Source: JBCDBD01 sp039184335 | GTDB lineage: Bacteria > Bacteroidota > Bacteroidia > Flavobacteriales > Flavobacteriaceae | Direction: 5' to 3' | Length of the DNA: 64,000 nt | Assembly (NCBI GenBank): GCA_039184335.1 | Contig: JBCDBD010000017.1 | Coordinates: 1-64,000, forward strand | Shown: positions 16,906 through 26,470 of the stretch, piece by piece | Numbering within the stretch: the stretch's first letter is position 1 | Layout: each line of letters begins with the position of its first letter | Program-made: the position numbers and the translations under genes | The notes under the pieces: model-generated | The model's input: the letters and a program-made list of their open reading frames with translations, nothing else | Told to the model about the DNA's origin: nothing | Databases searched by the model: none

Positions 16906-18639
16906 ATGGAAACTTTAAAAGCGCAAAAAACAGCAGCGAAACCAAAAAAGAGTATCAAGATCAGTGGAGCAGAAGCCATTATTCATTGCTTGTTGGCAGA
17001 GGGTGTCGATTTGATATACGGCTATCCGGGTGGGGCCATTATGCCCGTGTATGATGAACTTTATAAGTTTCAAGATAAGTTGACCCATGTGCTGACCCGT
17101 CATGAGCAAGGTGCTACCCATGCAGCACAAGGATACGCCAGGGTCAGTGGAAAAGTTGGGGTTGCCATGGCCACCTCGGGGCCAGGTGCGACAAATCTTG
17201 TGACCGGACTTGCCGATGCACAGATTGACTCGACCCCAATGGTATGTATTACAGGTCAGGTGCCAAGGCATCTTTTAGGATCTGATGCCTTTCAAGAAAC
17301 AGATATTGTGGGTATTTCGACCCCGGTGACCAAATGGAACTACCAAATCACCAAGGCTTCCGAAATTCCTGGAATTCTTGCCAAGGCCTTTTACATAGCC
17401 AAATCCGGTAGACCAGGACCAGTACTTATCGATGTCACTAAAAATGCACAATTTGACGAACTGGATTTTACATATGAGAAATGTTTGGGAGTCAGAAGCT
17501 ACCAACCCATGCCAGAACCCGATCATCGGGCGATCGAAGCGGCAGCTGAATTGATCAACAGCGCAAAAAAACCCTACATCGTTTTTGGCCAAGGGGTTAT
17601 TTTGGGCGAAGCGGAATCACAGTTGAAGGCCTTGGTTGAAAAAGCGGGCATTCCTGCAGCTTGGACAATTTTGGGGCTTTCCGCTATGGATACAGATCAT
17701 CCGTTGAATGTAGGTATGGTGGGCATGCACGGAAATTACGGACCTAATGTACTGACCAACGAATGTGACGTACTTATTGCCATTGGTATGCGTTTCGATG
17801 ACCGTGTCACCGGAAATTTGGCCACATATGCCAAACAGGCCAAGATCATCCATTTTGAAATTGACCCCGCTGAGATCGATAAGAACGTAAAGGCTGATGT
17901 CGCGGTTCTTGGTGATGCCAAGCAGACATTGACACTATTGTTGCCCTTGATAGAAAAAAACAGCCATGAAACATGGCGTTCTGAGTTTGACAGAAAATAT
18001 GAAGAAGAGTATGCAACGGTAATAAAAAATGATGTTTATCCCACCAAACCAGGTTTGACGATGGGCGAGGTCATTGAAGAGATCAATAAGGCCTCTGCAC
18101 ACAAAGCGGTAATCGTTACAGATGTGGGCCAGCACCAGATGGTCGCTTGCCGATATGCTAAATTCAAACAGTCAAAGAGCAACATCACATCTGGGGGTCT
18201 CGGCACCATGGGTTTTGCATTACCTGCTGCAATTGGTGCCAAAATGGGGGCAATGGAGCGTGAAGTGGTGGCGGTGATCGGTGATGGGGGCTATCAGATG
18301 ACCATTCAAGAGTTGGGTGTCATTTTCCAGCACCACGTTCCGGTAAAAATTGTGGTCTTGAACAACGATCATTTAGGGATGGTGCGACAGTGGCAAGAGC
18401 TGTTTTTCGAAAGCCGCTACGCCTCAACGGTAATGACCAATCCCGATTTCGTAAAAATTGCTGAGGGGTACCACATAACGTCTAAAAGAGTAACAGAGCG
18501 CAGTGAGCTAAAGACAGCGGTCGAAACGATGATTGCATCACCCGACCCCTACTTTTTGGAGGTTAAGGTAGAAAAAGAGGACAATGTGTTTCCGATGATA
18601 CCCTCAGGTGCTTCAGTATCAGATATCAGGCTAAAGTAG
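16906..18639 (+). CDS. ilvB: Acetolactate synthase large subunit
   Basis: 577 aa from ATG 16906, preceded by a purine-rich GGGAAAGG; earlier in-frame ATGs lie inside ilvD. Thiamine diphosphate enzyme making acetolactate and acetohydroxybutyrate. Visible: catalytic Glu in LTRHEQGATHAAQGYAR, GPGATNLVTGLADA, the FAD region RFDDRVTG, and the ThDP motif VIGDGGYQMT...NNDHLGMVRQWQ. It follows ilvD by 13 bp. Its regulatory partner ilvN lies one gene further on, separated by a methyltransferase gene. Confidence 0.95.
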   Translation: METLKAQKTAAKPKKSIKISGAEAIIHCLLAEGVDLIYGYPGGAIMPVYDELYKFQDKLTHVLTRHEQGATHAAQGYARVSGKVGVAMATSGPGATNLVTGLADAQIDSTPMVCITGQVPRHLLGSDAFQETDIVGISTPVTKWNYQITKASEIPGILAKAFYIAKSGRPGPVLIDVTKNAQFDELDFTYEKCLGVRSYQPMPEPDHRAIEAAAELINSAKKPYIVFGQGVILGEAESQLKALVEKAGIPAAWTILGLSAMDTDHPLNVGMVGMHGNYGPNVLTNECDVLIAIGMRFDDRVTGNLATYAKQAKIIHFEIDPAEIDKNVKADVAVLGDAKQTLTLLLPLIEKNSHETWRSEFDRKYEEEYATVIKNDVYPTKPGLTMGEVIEEINKASAHKAVIVTDVGQHQMVACRYAKFKQSKSNITSGGLGTMGFALPAAIGAKMGAMEREVVAVIGDGGYQMTIQELGVIFQHHVPVKIVVLNNDHLGMVRQWQELFFESRYASTVMTNPDFVKIAEGYHITSKRVTERSELKTAVETMIASPDPYFLEVKVEKEDNVFPMIPSGASVSDIRLK

Positions 18640-18644
18640 CATCC

Positions 18645-19238
18645 ATGAACGACACCAAGATACTTGATGTGCCCAGTGCCTATTCAGAACTAGTACGCAA
18701 GTCCGTTGAAATCGGATTTACCATGCCTTCAGATATCCATATAGGAAATCTGTTGAAAACGCTGGTCGCTTCAAAACCAAGTGCCCATATTTTGGAATTG
18801 GGAACCGGTATGGGGCTTTCGCTGTCATGGATGGTAGCGGGCATGGATGGTAGCTCTAGACTGATCACAGTTGATAATGATTTAAAACTGTGCCACATAG
18901 CCAAAAAATATTTCGGTAATGACCAACGTGTGGACATTGTCTGTGAAGACGCTTCCATGTGGTTGAAAAATTATACAGGCGAAGCTTTTGATTTGATTTT
19001 TGCTGATGCTTGGCCAGGTAAATATAGCGACATTGACAAAACCTTGGACTTGTTGAAGCCCAATGGATTTTATGTTATCGATGATATGTCACACCAACCC
19101 AATTGGCCTGAAGGCCATCAGTTGCATGTAATGGACTTGATCGGTTATCTTGAAGAACGCGAAGACTTCAATGTGACAAAAATGGATTGGTCAACAGGAG
19201 TGATCATTGCTGTTAAAACAAAGACCACAAGTAAGTAG
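18645..19238 (+). CDS. O-methyltransferase-like SAM enzyme inside the ilv operon
   Basis: 197 aa class I SAM-dependent methyltransferase. Motif I is HILELGTGMGLSLSWM (near residue 49), the acidic motif II is LITVDNDLKLC, and motif post-II is FDLIFADAWPGKY; an IDDMS follows. The layout resembles small catechol-type O-methyltransferases (family 3). It lies 5 bp after ilvB and 8 bp before ilvN, so it is translated from the ilv message. No step of branched-chain synthesis needs a methyltransferase; substrate unknown. Confidence 0.75.
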   Translation: MNDTKILDVPSAYSELVRKSVEIGFTMPSDIHIGNLLKTLVASKPSAHILELGTGMGLSLSWMVAGMDGSSRLITVDNDLKLCHIAKKYFGNDQRVDIVCEDASMWLKNYTGEAFDLIFADAWPGKYSDIDKTLDLLKPNGFYVIDDMSHQPNWPEGHQLHVMDLIGYLEEREDFNVTKMDWSTGVIIAVKTKTTSK

Positions 19239-19246
19239 TAAAAATT

Positions 19247-19777
19247 ATGGAAAATAAGTGGTTCACGATATCGGTATACTCAGAGAACAATGTAGGGTTG
19301 TTGAACCGGATATCAGGAATATTCTTAAAAAGGCACATCAATATAGAAAGCCTAAATGTATCAAAATCAGAAATTGAAAACGTTTCAAAATTTACCATAG
19401 TGGTATTCACCACTGAGGATTGGACACGCAAGATTGTTGCCCAGATTGAAAAACAGGTCGAGGTGATCAAGGCGTTTTACCATACTGATGAAGAAACCAT
19501 TTATCAAGAGTCGGCCATGTTCAAGATTGCATCAGATTTGCTTTTTGATGAGCCACAGATACAAAATGTGATCAAAGAAAGCAATTCAAAAATTGTTACG
19601 GTCCACCGTGACTTTTTTGTATTGGCAAAAACAGGACGGCGGCATGAAATCGATGAAATGCATGATAGGCTGGAGCCTTTTGGCATCATGCAATTTGTGC
19701 GTTCGGGCCGTATTGCGGTTACCAAAGCGACCATGCCCATAACAGAACTTCTCGAAGAATTTAAATTAAACAACTAA
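19247..19777 (+). CDS. ilvN: Acetolactate synthase small (regulatory) subunit
   Basis: 176 aa. An N-terminal ACT domain (WFTISVYSENNVGLLNRISGIF, residues 5-26 in two parts; then RHINIESLNVSKSEIENVSKF) binds valine for feedback inhibition; the C-terminal domain contains HRDFFVLAKTGRRHEIDEM and FVRSGRIAVTK. Length is that of bacterial IlvH/IlvN. It completes the synthase whose catalytic subunit is at 16906. Confidence 0.93.
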   Translation: MENKWFTISVYSENNVGLLNRISGIFLKRHINIESLNVSKSEIENVSKFTIVVFTTEDWTRKIVAQIEKQVEVIKAFYHTDEETIYQESAMFKIASDLLFDEPQIQNVIKESNSKIVTVHRDFFVLAKTGRRHEIDEMHDRLEPFGIMQFVRSGRIAVTKATMPITELLEEFKLNN

Positions 19778-19798
19778 ATACAACGAATAACGAATAAA

Positions 19799-21274
19799 AT
19801 GACAAATTACTTTAATACACTGGCACTACGGGACCAGTTGGACCAATTGGGAAAATGTAGGTTTATGCAGGCTGGCGAGTTTGCCGATGGGGCAAATGCT
19901 TTAAAGGGAAAAAAAGTGGTCATCGTTGGGTGTGGGGCTCAGGGTTTGAACCAAGGCCTGAACATGCGCGACTCGGGGCTCGATATTGCATATGCCCTTC
20001 GAGAGGCTGCCATAAAAGAACAACGCCCCTCATATAAAAATGCCACCGAGAACAATTTTAATGTAGGCACTTATGAAGAACTGATACCTTCTGCAGATGT
20101 AGTGATCAATCTTACTCCTGACAAACAGCATACCAACGTGGTGGGCAATGTGATGCCGCTTATGAAGCAAGGGGCTACCTTGTCCTATTCCCATGGATTC
20201 AACATTGTTGAGGAAGGAATGCAGGTGCGTAAAGATTTAACCGTGATTATGGTAGCCCCAAAGAGTCCAGGTTCAGAAGTACGTGAAGAATACAAAAGAG
20301 GGTTCGGGGTACCTACCCTAATTGCGGTACACCCTGAAAATGACCCAGAAGGCAAGGGATTGCAGCAAGCAAAAGCCTATGCGGCAGCTACCGGAGGCCA
20401 CAAGGCAGGTGTTTTGGAATCTTCATTTGTCGCTGAGGTAAAATCAGACCTGATGGGTGAACAGACCATTTTATGTGGCTTGTTGCAGACCGGTTCCATA
20501 CTCTGTTTTGATAAAATGGTCGAAAAGGGAATAGATCCAGGCTACGCCTCAAAACTGATCCAATATGGGTGGGAGACCATTACCGAAGGATTAAAATATG
20601 GTGGGATCACCCATATGATGGACCGTTTGTCCAATCCTGCCAAGATAAAGGCATTTGATCTGTCAGAAGAGCTCAAGCAAATCATGAGACCACTGTTTCA
20701 AAAGCACATGGACGACATCATGAGTGGACACTTTTCAAAAACAATGATGCAAGATTGGGCCAACAGCGATGAAAACCTATTGCAATGGCGTGCCGCGACG
20801 GGCGAAACAGCCTTTGAAAAGACTCCTGCAGGCAATATAGAGATTTCAGAACAAGAATATTATGACCATGGTGTGCTGATGGTAGCCTTGGTCAGGGCAG
20901 GCGTGGAACTTGCCTACGAGACCATGACCCAATCGGGCATTATAGGAGAATCGGCCTATTATGAATCGTTGCATGAGACGCCATTGATTGCCAACACCAT
21001 AGCTCGAAAGAAGTTATTTGAAATGAACCGGGTAATTTCAGACACGGCAGAGTATGGCTGTTACCTGTTTGATCATGCCTGTAAGCCGTTGTTGGCAGAT
21101 TTCATGCAACACATAGATACCGATGTCATAGGAAAATCCTATGGGGAAGGAATTGGCAATGGTGTGGATAATGTAAAACTGATTGCTGTGAACAAGGCCC
21201 TGCGTGAACATGATGTTGAAGTAGTGGGGGCACGCTTGCGTGCATCCATGACAGCCATGAAACCCATCGTTTAG
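19799..21274 (+). CDS. ilvC: Ketol-acid reductoisomerase, class II
   Basis: 491 aa, the long (class II) form, as in enterobacteria, with a duplicated C-terminal domain. It isomerises and reduces acetolactate with NADPH. The Rossmann motif VVIVGCGAQGLNQGLNMRDSG is at about residues 36-56 (given in parts), followed by SYSHGFNIVEEG and MVAPKSPGSEVREEY; catalytic acidic residues lie in SDLMGEQTILCG. 21 bp after ilvN. Confidence 0.96.
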   Translation: MTNYFNTLALRDQLDQLGKCRFMQAGEFADGANALKGKKVVIVGCGAQGLNQGLNMRDSGLDIAYALREAAIKEQRPSYKNATENNFNVGTYEELIPSADVVINLTPDKQHTNVVGNVMPLMKQGATLSYSHGFNIVEEGMQVRKDLTVIMVAPKSPGSEVREEYKRGFGVPTLIAVHPENDPEGKGLQQAKAYAAATGGHKAGVLESSFVAEVKSDLMGEQTILCGLLQTGSILCFDKMVEKGIDPGYASKLIQYGWETITEGLKYGGITHMMDRLSNPAKIKAFDLSEELKQIMRPLFQKHMDDIMSGHFSKTMMQDWANSDENLLQWRAATGETAFEKTPAGNIEISEQEYYDHGVLMVALVRAGVELAYETMTQSGIIGESAYYESLHETPLIANTIARKKLFEMNRVISDTAEYGCYLFDHACKPLLADFMQHIDTDVIGKSYGEGIGNGVDNVKLIAVNKALREHDVEVVGARLRASMTAMKPIV

Positions 21275-21293
21275 CCAATTTAAGAAGCGTTTT

Positions 21294-22559
21294 TTGAAAC
21301 AGGCCACCACAGCATATTTCCCAAAGATTGCAGACATCCAGAAAGCTGCAACGACCATAAGCCAAGTGGCCAATGAAACACCTTTGGCCCAGAGTATTCG
21401 CTATTCAAGAGTTTTTGGGGCCAATATTTTGCTGAAACGTGAAGACCTGCATCGTGTGCGTAGTTATAAGATTAGGGGTGCGTTCAATAAAATAAGTTCA
21501 CTTTCGGCACTTGAACTGGAACGGGGCGTGGTCTGTGCCAGTGCTGGTAACCACGCTCAGGGCGTCGCCTTTGCCTGTAATCACCTAAAGGTGAACGGAA
21601 CCATTTTTATGCCCGTGGTTACTCCGAAACAAAAGGTGGACCAGACAAAAATGTTTGGTGGCGAATGGGTCAAAGTCGTTTTGGAGGGAGATACCTTTGA
21701 CGATTCCTATAAAGCGGCGATTGCAAAATGTACTACCCAAAACAAGACCTTTGTGCACCCTTTTGATGACCCTAAGACGATTGAAGGTCAAGCGACTGTG
21801 GGGCTTGAACTGTTAAATCAATCCAAAGCGCCCATTGATTATGTCTTTGTGGCCGTGGGTGGTGGTGGGCTGGCTTCAGGGCTTTGCGGCACCTTTAAGG
21901 CCTTGTCGCCCCAAACAAGGATTATCGGAGTAGAGCCCGAAGGTGCTCCTTCAATGAAGACTTCGATAGCGCATGGGCAATTGGTTGAACTTGAACATAT
22001 TGATAAGTTTATCGACGGGGCAGCTGTGCAAAAAGTAGGCGAGTATACCTTTCCCATTTGTAAAGATTACCTTTACAAAATGGTAACAGTACCTGAAGGT
22101 AAGGTCTGTCAAACCATTTTAGATTTGTACAATCGCGATGCCATCGTAGTGGAACCTGCAGGTGCATTGACCATTGCGGTATTGGACGATTTTGCTGATG
22201 AAATCAAGGGAAAAAATGTGGTTTGCGTCATCGGAGGTAGCAATAACGATATTACCCGAACAGCAGAAATCAAAGAGCGTGCGCTACTGTACGGCAACTT
22301 GAAGCATTATTTCATTATCCGTTTTCCGCAACGTCCTGGGGCATTGAAGGAGTTTGTAGCTGAAATTTTGGGACCAGATGACGATATTACCCATTTTGAA
22401 TATTCAAAAAAGTCAAGCCGTGAAAACGCTCCGGCGGTTGTCGGTATTGAATTGAAGACACCCTCTGACCTGGCACCCTTGATGAAACGGATGAAAGAAA
22501 ACAACTTCTTTGGCGACTATTTGAACGATAAACCAGATTTGTTTCAATACCTAATTTAA
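21294..22559 (+). CDS. ilvA: Threonine ammonia-lyase (biosynthetic)
   Basis: 421 aa. PLP enzyme converting threonine to 2-oxobutyrate for isoleucine. The PLP lysine is in RVRSYKIRGAFNK (Lys near residue 57), the phosphate loop is VAVGGGGLASGL, and SAGNHAQGVAF precedes it. A C-terminal ACT-like segment (HYFIIRFPQRPGALKEF onward) allows isoleucine feedback. The start appears to be TTG at 21294; no ATG or better start lies near the expected N-terminus. 19 bp after ilvC. Confidence 0.93.
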   Translation: MKQATTAYFPKIADIQKAATTISQVANETPLAQSIRYSRVFGANILLKREDLHRVRSYKIRGAFNKISSLSALELERGVVCASAGNHAQGVAFACNHLKVNGTIFMPVVTPKQKVDQTKMFGGEWVKVVLEGDTFDDSYKAAIAKCTTQNKTFVHPFDDPKTIEGQATVGLELLNQSKAPIDYVFVAVGGGGLASGLCGTFKALSPQTRIIGVEPEGAPSMKTSIAHGQLVELEHIDKFIDGAAVQKVGEYTFPICKDYLYKMVTVPEGKVCQTILDLYNRDAIVVEPAGALTIAVLDDFADEIKGKNVVCVIGGSNNDITRTAEIKERALLYGNLKHYFIIRFPQRPGALKEFVAEILGPDDDITHFEYSKKSSRENAPAVVGIELKTPSDLAPLMKRMKENNFFGDYLNDKPDLFQYLI

Positions 22560-22564
22560 AACAC

Positions 22565-24157
22565 ATGGCAACCGCTACAGCAACCATACCAGAAGAATAC
22601 CAGATAAAGTCTTTGATCCACGAGCGACATTATTTGATCGATGGTGTTTTGAAGCAATGGAATGGTGATGTCACCAAAGTAATTTCGACCATTTCGTCCA
22701 CAACGACCTATGCACCCACTGTTTTGGGCAGTATACCCAATATGGGTGAAAAGGAAGGATTGGAAGCGTTGGATGCTGCATTGAATGCGTATGATCAAGG
22801 TCAGGGCATTTGGCCTACCATGAAGGTAAGGGACCGCATTGCCTGTATGGAGGCTTTCGTCAAAAAAATGGAGCTAAAGCGTGAAGAAGTGGTCAAGTTG
22901 CTGATGTGGGAAATAGGCAAATCAAAACCCGATTCGTACAAAGAGTTTGACCGTACGGTGGAGTATATCTACAATACCATTGAAGATTACAAGCAACTGG
23001 ACCGTAATTCGGCCAAGTTTCAAAAACATGATGGGGTGTATGCCCATATTCGGCGAGGCCCATTGGGCGTCGTACTCTGCTTGGGCCCATATAATTATCC
23101 ACTGAACGAAACCTTTGCCCTGTTGATTCCCGCCATTATTATGGGAAACACGACCATTTTCAAACCCGCCAAACACGGAGTATTACTGATTACACCGCTA
23201 TTGGAAGCGTTTCAGACGAGTTTTCCCAAAGGGGTGGTCAACATCCTTTTTGGTAGGGGCAGGGCAGTGGCCGCTCCCATTATGAAGACAGGTAAAGTAG
23301 ATGTATTGGCCTTGATCGGTAACAGTAAATCGGCCAATGCCTTACAAGAACAGCATCCCAAAAGCAATCGATTGCGATTGGTCTTGGGGTTGGAAGCCAA
23401 AAACCCGGCCATCGTGTTGCCCGATGCCGATATCGATTTGACCATCAATGAAATCATTGCAGGCACCACCTCATTCAATGGACAACGGTGTACGGCCCTG
23501 AAAGTGGTGTATGTACACGATGAAATAAAAGACGAATTTTTAGAGAATTATACAAAGGCCATTGATGCCCTTCCATTTGGTAATCCCTGGGATGATGGGG
23601 TGAAATTGACCCCGCTTCCTGAGCCACAAAAACCAGATTACATTCAAGAATTGTTGGATGATGCCCTCACTAAGGGCGCTACCATTCAAAATACCAAAGG
23701 AGGCCAACGCAGCGAAAATTATATTTGGCCTGCGGTGCTCTACCCAGTCAGCAAAGACATGCGGGTCTATCAAGAAGAGCAGTTTGGCCCTATCGTACCG
23801 GTACTTTCGTTTTCCGATATATCAGAACCTTTAGATGATATGGCAGCATCGAACTACGGACAGCAGGTCAGCCTTTTTGGAAAAGATGTCTACACCTTAT
23901 CACCGCTGATCGATACCTTGTCTAACTTGGTATGCCGCGTGAATTTGAACAGTTCGTGCCAACGCGGTCCCGATGTGTACCCCTTTACCGGCCGAAAAGA
24001 TTCTGCGCAATCTACCCTGAGTGTACACGATGCCCTACGTTCCTTTTCCATACGTACCTTTGTTGCCTTTAAGGACAACGCACTGAACAACAAGACCATC
24101 GAACAACTATTGGAAGCCAAGGTCAGTAATTTTTTGAGTACCGATTATTTGCTTTAG
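22565..24157 (+). CDS. gapN: NADP-dependent non-phosphorylating glyceraldehyde-3-phosphate dehydrogenase
   Basis: 530 aa aldehyde dehydrogenase. Catalytic Glu is in LVLGLEAKNPAIVLPDAD and catalytic Cys in TTSFNGQRCTALK; GPYNYPLNETF and IFKPAKH form the cofactor/substrate region. Sequence is of the GAPN type rather than a general aldehyde dehydrogenase. It would oxidise glyceraldehyde 3-phosphate directly to 3-phosphoglycerate and yield NADPH, which IlvC consumes; it follows ilvA by only 5 bp and may be on the same message. No terminator is evident after it; 24158-24325 shows nothing else. Confidence 0.85.
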   Translation: MATATATIPEEYQIKSLIHERHYLIDGVLKQWNGDVTKVISTISSTTTYAPTVLGSIPNMGEKEGLEALDAALNAYDQGQGIWPTMKVRDRIACMEAFVKKMELKREEVVKLLMWEIGKSKPDSYKEFDRTVEYIYNTIEDYKQLDRNSAKFQKHDGVYAHIRRGPLGVVLCLGPYNYPLNETFALLIPAIIMGNTTIFKPAKHGVLLITPLLEAFQTSFPKGVVNILFGRGRAVAAPIMKTGKVDVLALIGNSKSANALQEQHPKSNRLRLVLGLEAKNPAIVLPDADIDLTINEIIAGTTSFNGQRCTALKVVYVHDEIKDEFLENYTKAIDALPFGNPWDDGVKLTPLPEPQKPDYIQELLDDALTKGATIQNTKGGQRSENYIWPAVLYPVSKDMRVYQEEQFGPIVPVLSFSDISEPLDDMAASNYGQQVSLFGKDVYTLSPLIDTLSNLVCRVNLNSSCQRGPDVYPFTGRKDSAQSTLSVHDALRSFSIRTFVAFKDNALNNKTIEQLLEAKVSNFLSTDYLL

Positions 24158-24325
24158 GCATTGAATTAACCATCAAGCTTAAGATGACTGCGAACGACCA
24201 TTACCATCTGGCATTGTCTATCACTGAGGTGACAAGGTAGCTTAATAGCCACAATAAAAAAGTGCATCGGTAATCCAATTATAATTTTCTTCAAGATACG
24301 TTGGGGGAAACACGGCGTTTTTGTA

Positions 24326-24338
24326 ACCTATTATAGGT
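24326..24338. promoter_or_regulatory. Palindrome just before the LRR gene
   Basis: ACCTATTATAGGT is a perfect 6-bp dyad with one central base, 14 nt before the ATG at 24353. It may be an operator or affect translation start; no canonical TAnnTTTG is found there. Confidence 0.35.
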
Positions 24339-24352
24339 ACAAAGTATAATAT

Positions 24353-26263
24353 ATGGGAAATTTGACCGAGGCAAATAACAGGATTGGAATGGCCTTTGCT
24401 GAGGGTTCGAATACCCTAAAACTAAGTGGTCTAGAACTAACAACGGACGATTTGAACCAGTTGTTGCCTCGCTTAAAACGATTGAACTGTCTAGAAGAGT
24501 TAGATCTATCAAACAATGAGTTTAGGGCGCTTCCCGACGGGATTGGGAACTTGACCGACCTCACTAACTTAAACATATCAGGAAATGGACTTGAAAGACT
24601 CCCTGATAGCATTGGAAATTTCACCGAACTGGAATCCTTAAATGTATCTTATAATTCTCTGACAGCACTACCGAAAACATTGACGAATCTGAAATGCCTG
24701 AAATACCTCAATGCGTCCAAGAATAGGCTTAGTAGTTTGCCAGATGAGATCAGGGATTTGTCCTTACTTAAGGTATTAATTGTGAATGGAAACCGTCTGA
24801 ACAGATTACCATCCAGCATTGGGGAACTTAAACATCTCGAAAATCTTGATATTCACAAAAACAGTTTGTCGGAACTACCCCTTTCGATTGGCGGTTTAAC
24901 TAACCTTGCATTCCTGAATGCATCAGACAATCAGCTTACCAACTTACGCCCTGAGATCGGATCCCTTGAAAACCCCATAGGGTTGAACTTATCCATAAAT
25001 CGGCTTACTTCGCTTCCTGAGACTATGGCACGCATGAATATTACCAATTTACAACTGACAAACAATCCGTTATCCATGGAGACCATGCATTGGCTTCGAG
25101 CTACCTTTCCTCCTGGGGTGGTTCATACCAATATGGCCGCTCATGGGCAATACTATAATGCCCTTACTACACTAGAAGACATCTATTGTAATGAAGTAGA
25201 GGCAAAATCAAGGGCGATAGCATCCCTTTCACTGGGCCATTTTGAAATTGAGGGCGGGCAGATGAAGACCGCACCGGAGATGTTGAAAGAGCTGTTCCAA
25301 AAAGCACCGATTGACGATGCCCAATGGACCGTAGTTTATAAACCTGCATTACGGCATCTATTGGATCAGGTAATCGATACCCGTCGTACCGAGGAAGATC
25401 GAAAAGGAATTCTACAACAATTGGCAACCTCCCTTGGCGACTGTCCGACCCCAATCAAGAGCTTTCTCGTACAGGCTTTTATCGGGCAGCATAGCGAAGA
25501 AGGAGCAGAGCTGCCACAATCGCTCCATGCACTAGTGGCAAGGGTGGCCGTAGAGCAAAAAGTGGTACAGGCCCTCAGAGACCAGTTGGCCGACAACGAA
25601 AAGATCGAACAGGTACAGGGACTGGTGAACAGCCTGTTCATGGAAGGCGCAGAGACCAACGATCATAACCAGATACCCATAATGGGCGATCGTGAACGCC
25701 TTCCTCCCGTAACGGCCTACCCTGAATTTGCCTTTGATCAGGTGACCGATACCCTAGCAGGGGCTTTTGCACAACTTTGTTGCAAGACCGGAGCCGAAGG
25801 GCAGTTGGTAAAAGAAGGGGGCAGTTACCAGTTGGACCAGGGCAAGCTGAACGGTATTGTGGAGCCCTTTTTTGCAGCACACGGCATAGTGAGCCAACGG
25901 GAACGGTACGTGAACGGGTACAGGGCTAAAGTGGAACCCTTCTTAAAGGAAAGCGGGCTGATATTGCATCCTGAAAAGGATGATGTGCGTCCCTTGCTCG
26001 AAATACCGGTACAGCAGCGCGAACTCCGTGAAATGCTCCTGGGAGTGAGCGACAGTGAGGTAGCCGCCGTCTATGCCAGATACCTTGATGCCCAGATGGC
26101 AGCTTTGGCGGCAACAAGTGCCAAGTACCATGAAGGGGAACTATCAGAAATGACGACCCCATTGAACAGGGCCATACAGCAGCCGCGTGGTGGGGAGCTC
26201 AGTCCCCGCGAAACAAAAGGTGCCAAGTGCAACCTGTTCGGATGTATTACTCCAAGAAGATAG
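24353..26263 (+). CDS. Leucine-rich-repeat protein with uncharacterised C-terminal domain
   Basis: 636 aa, no signal peptide. Residues about 40-245 hold eight or nine ~23-residue LRRs of the LxxLPxxIGxLxxLxxLNxSxN type. The C-terminal ~380 residues are not LRR: they are mostly helical, with segments LGDCPTPIKSFLVQAF, two long helices, and a Cys-rich tail CNLFGC. Bacterial effector E3 ligases share an LRR-plus-helical layout with a catalytic Cys, but the C-x-D motif of that class is not seen, so no function is assigned. The C-terminal half seems richer in G+C than its neighbours. It stands alone as a transcription unit. Confidence 0.75.
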   Translation: MGNLTEANNRIGMAFAEGSNTLKLSGLELTTDDLNQLLPRLKRLNCLEELDLSNNEFRALPDGIGNLTDLTNLNISGNGLERLPDSIGNFTELESLNVSYNSLTALPKTLTNLKCLKYLNASKNRLSSLPDEIRDLSLLKVLIVNGNRLNRLPSSIGELKHLENLDIHKNSLSELPLSIGGLTNLAFLNASDNQLTNLRPEIGSLENPIGLNLSINRLTSLPETMARMNITNLQLTNNPLSMETMHWLRATFPPGVVHTNMAAHGQYYNALTTLEDIYCNEVEAKSRAIASLSLGHFEIEGGQMKTAPEMLKELFQKAPIDDAQWTVVYKPALRHLLDQVIDTRRTEEDRKGILQQLATSLGDCPTPIKSFLVQAFIGQHSEEGAELPQSLHALVARVAVEQKVVQALRDQLADNEKIEQVQGLVNSLFMEGAETNDHNQIPIMGDRERLPPVTAYPEFAFDQVTDTLAGAFAQLCCKTGAEGQLVKEGGSYQLDQGKLNGIVEPFFAAHGIVSQRERYVNGYRAKVEPFLKESGLILHPEKDDVRPLLEIPVQQRELREMLLGVSDSEVAAVYARYLDAQMAALAATSAKYHEGELSEMTTPLNRAIQQPRGGELSPRETKGAKCNLFGCITPRR

Positions 26264-26470
26264 TAGCATTTTATGGGAATGGCCAGGAAAAGTCATTGAC
26301 AGGGTTTCAACATTTTCAATGAACCTTGTTTGATGTAATTTCCAAAGCACAAGTACCTACTTTAACACGAACTGCTGATACTTTAACAATTAACTAACGA
26401 TGTACGTGCTTAAGTAGCAATACTTTAGTCGAACAACCACAGTTTATTTATCAATAGTAAAAACGAACAC

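Noticed and set aside
24353..26263. NEL-type E3 ubiquitin ligase effector
   Set aside because: Only the general layout fits; the C-x-D catalytic motif was not found.
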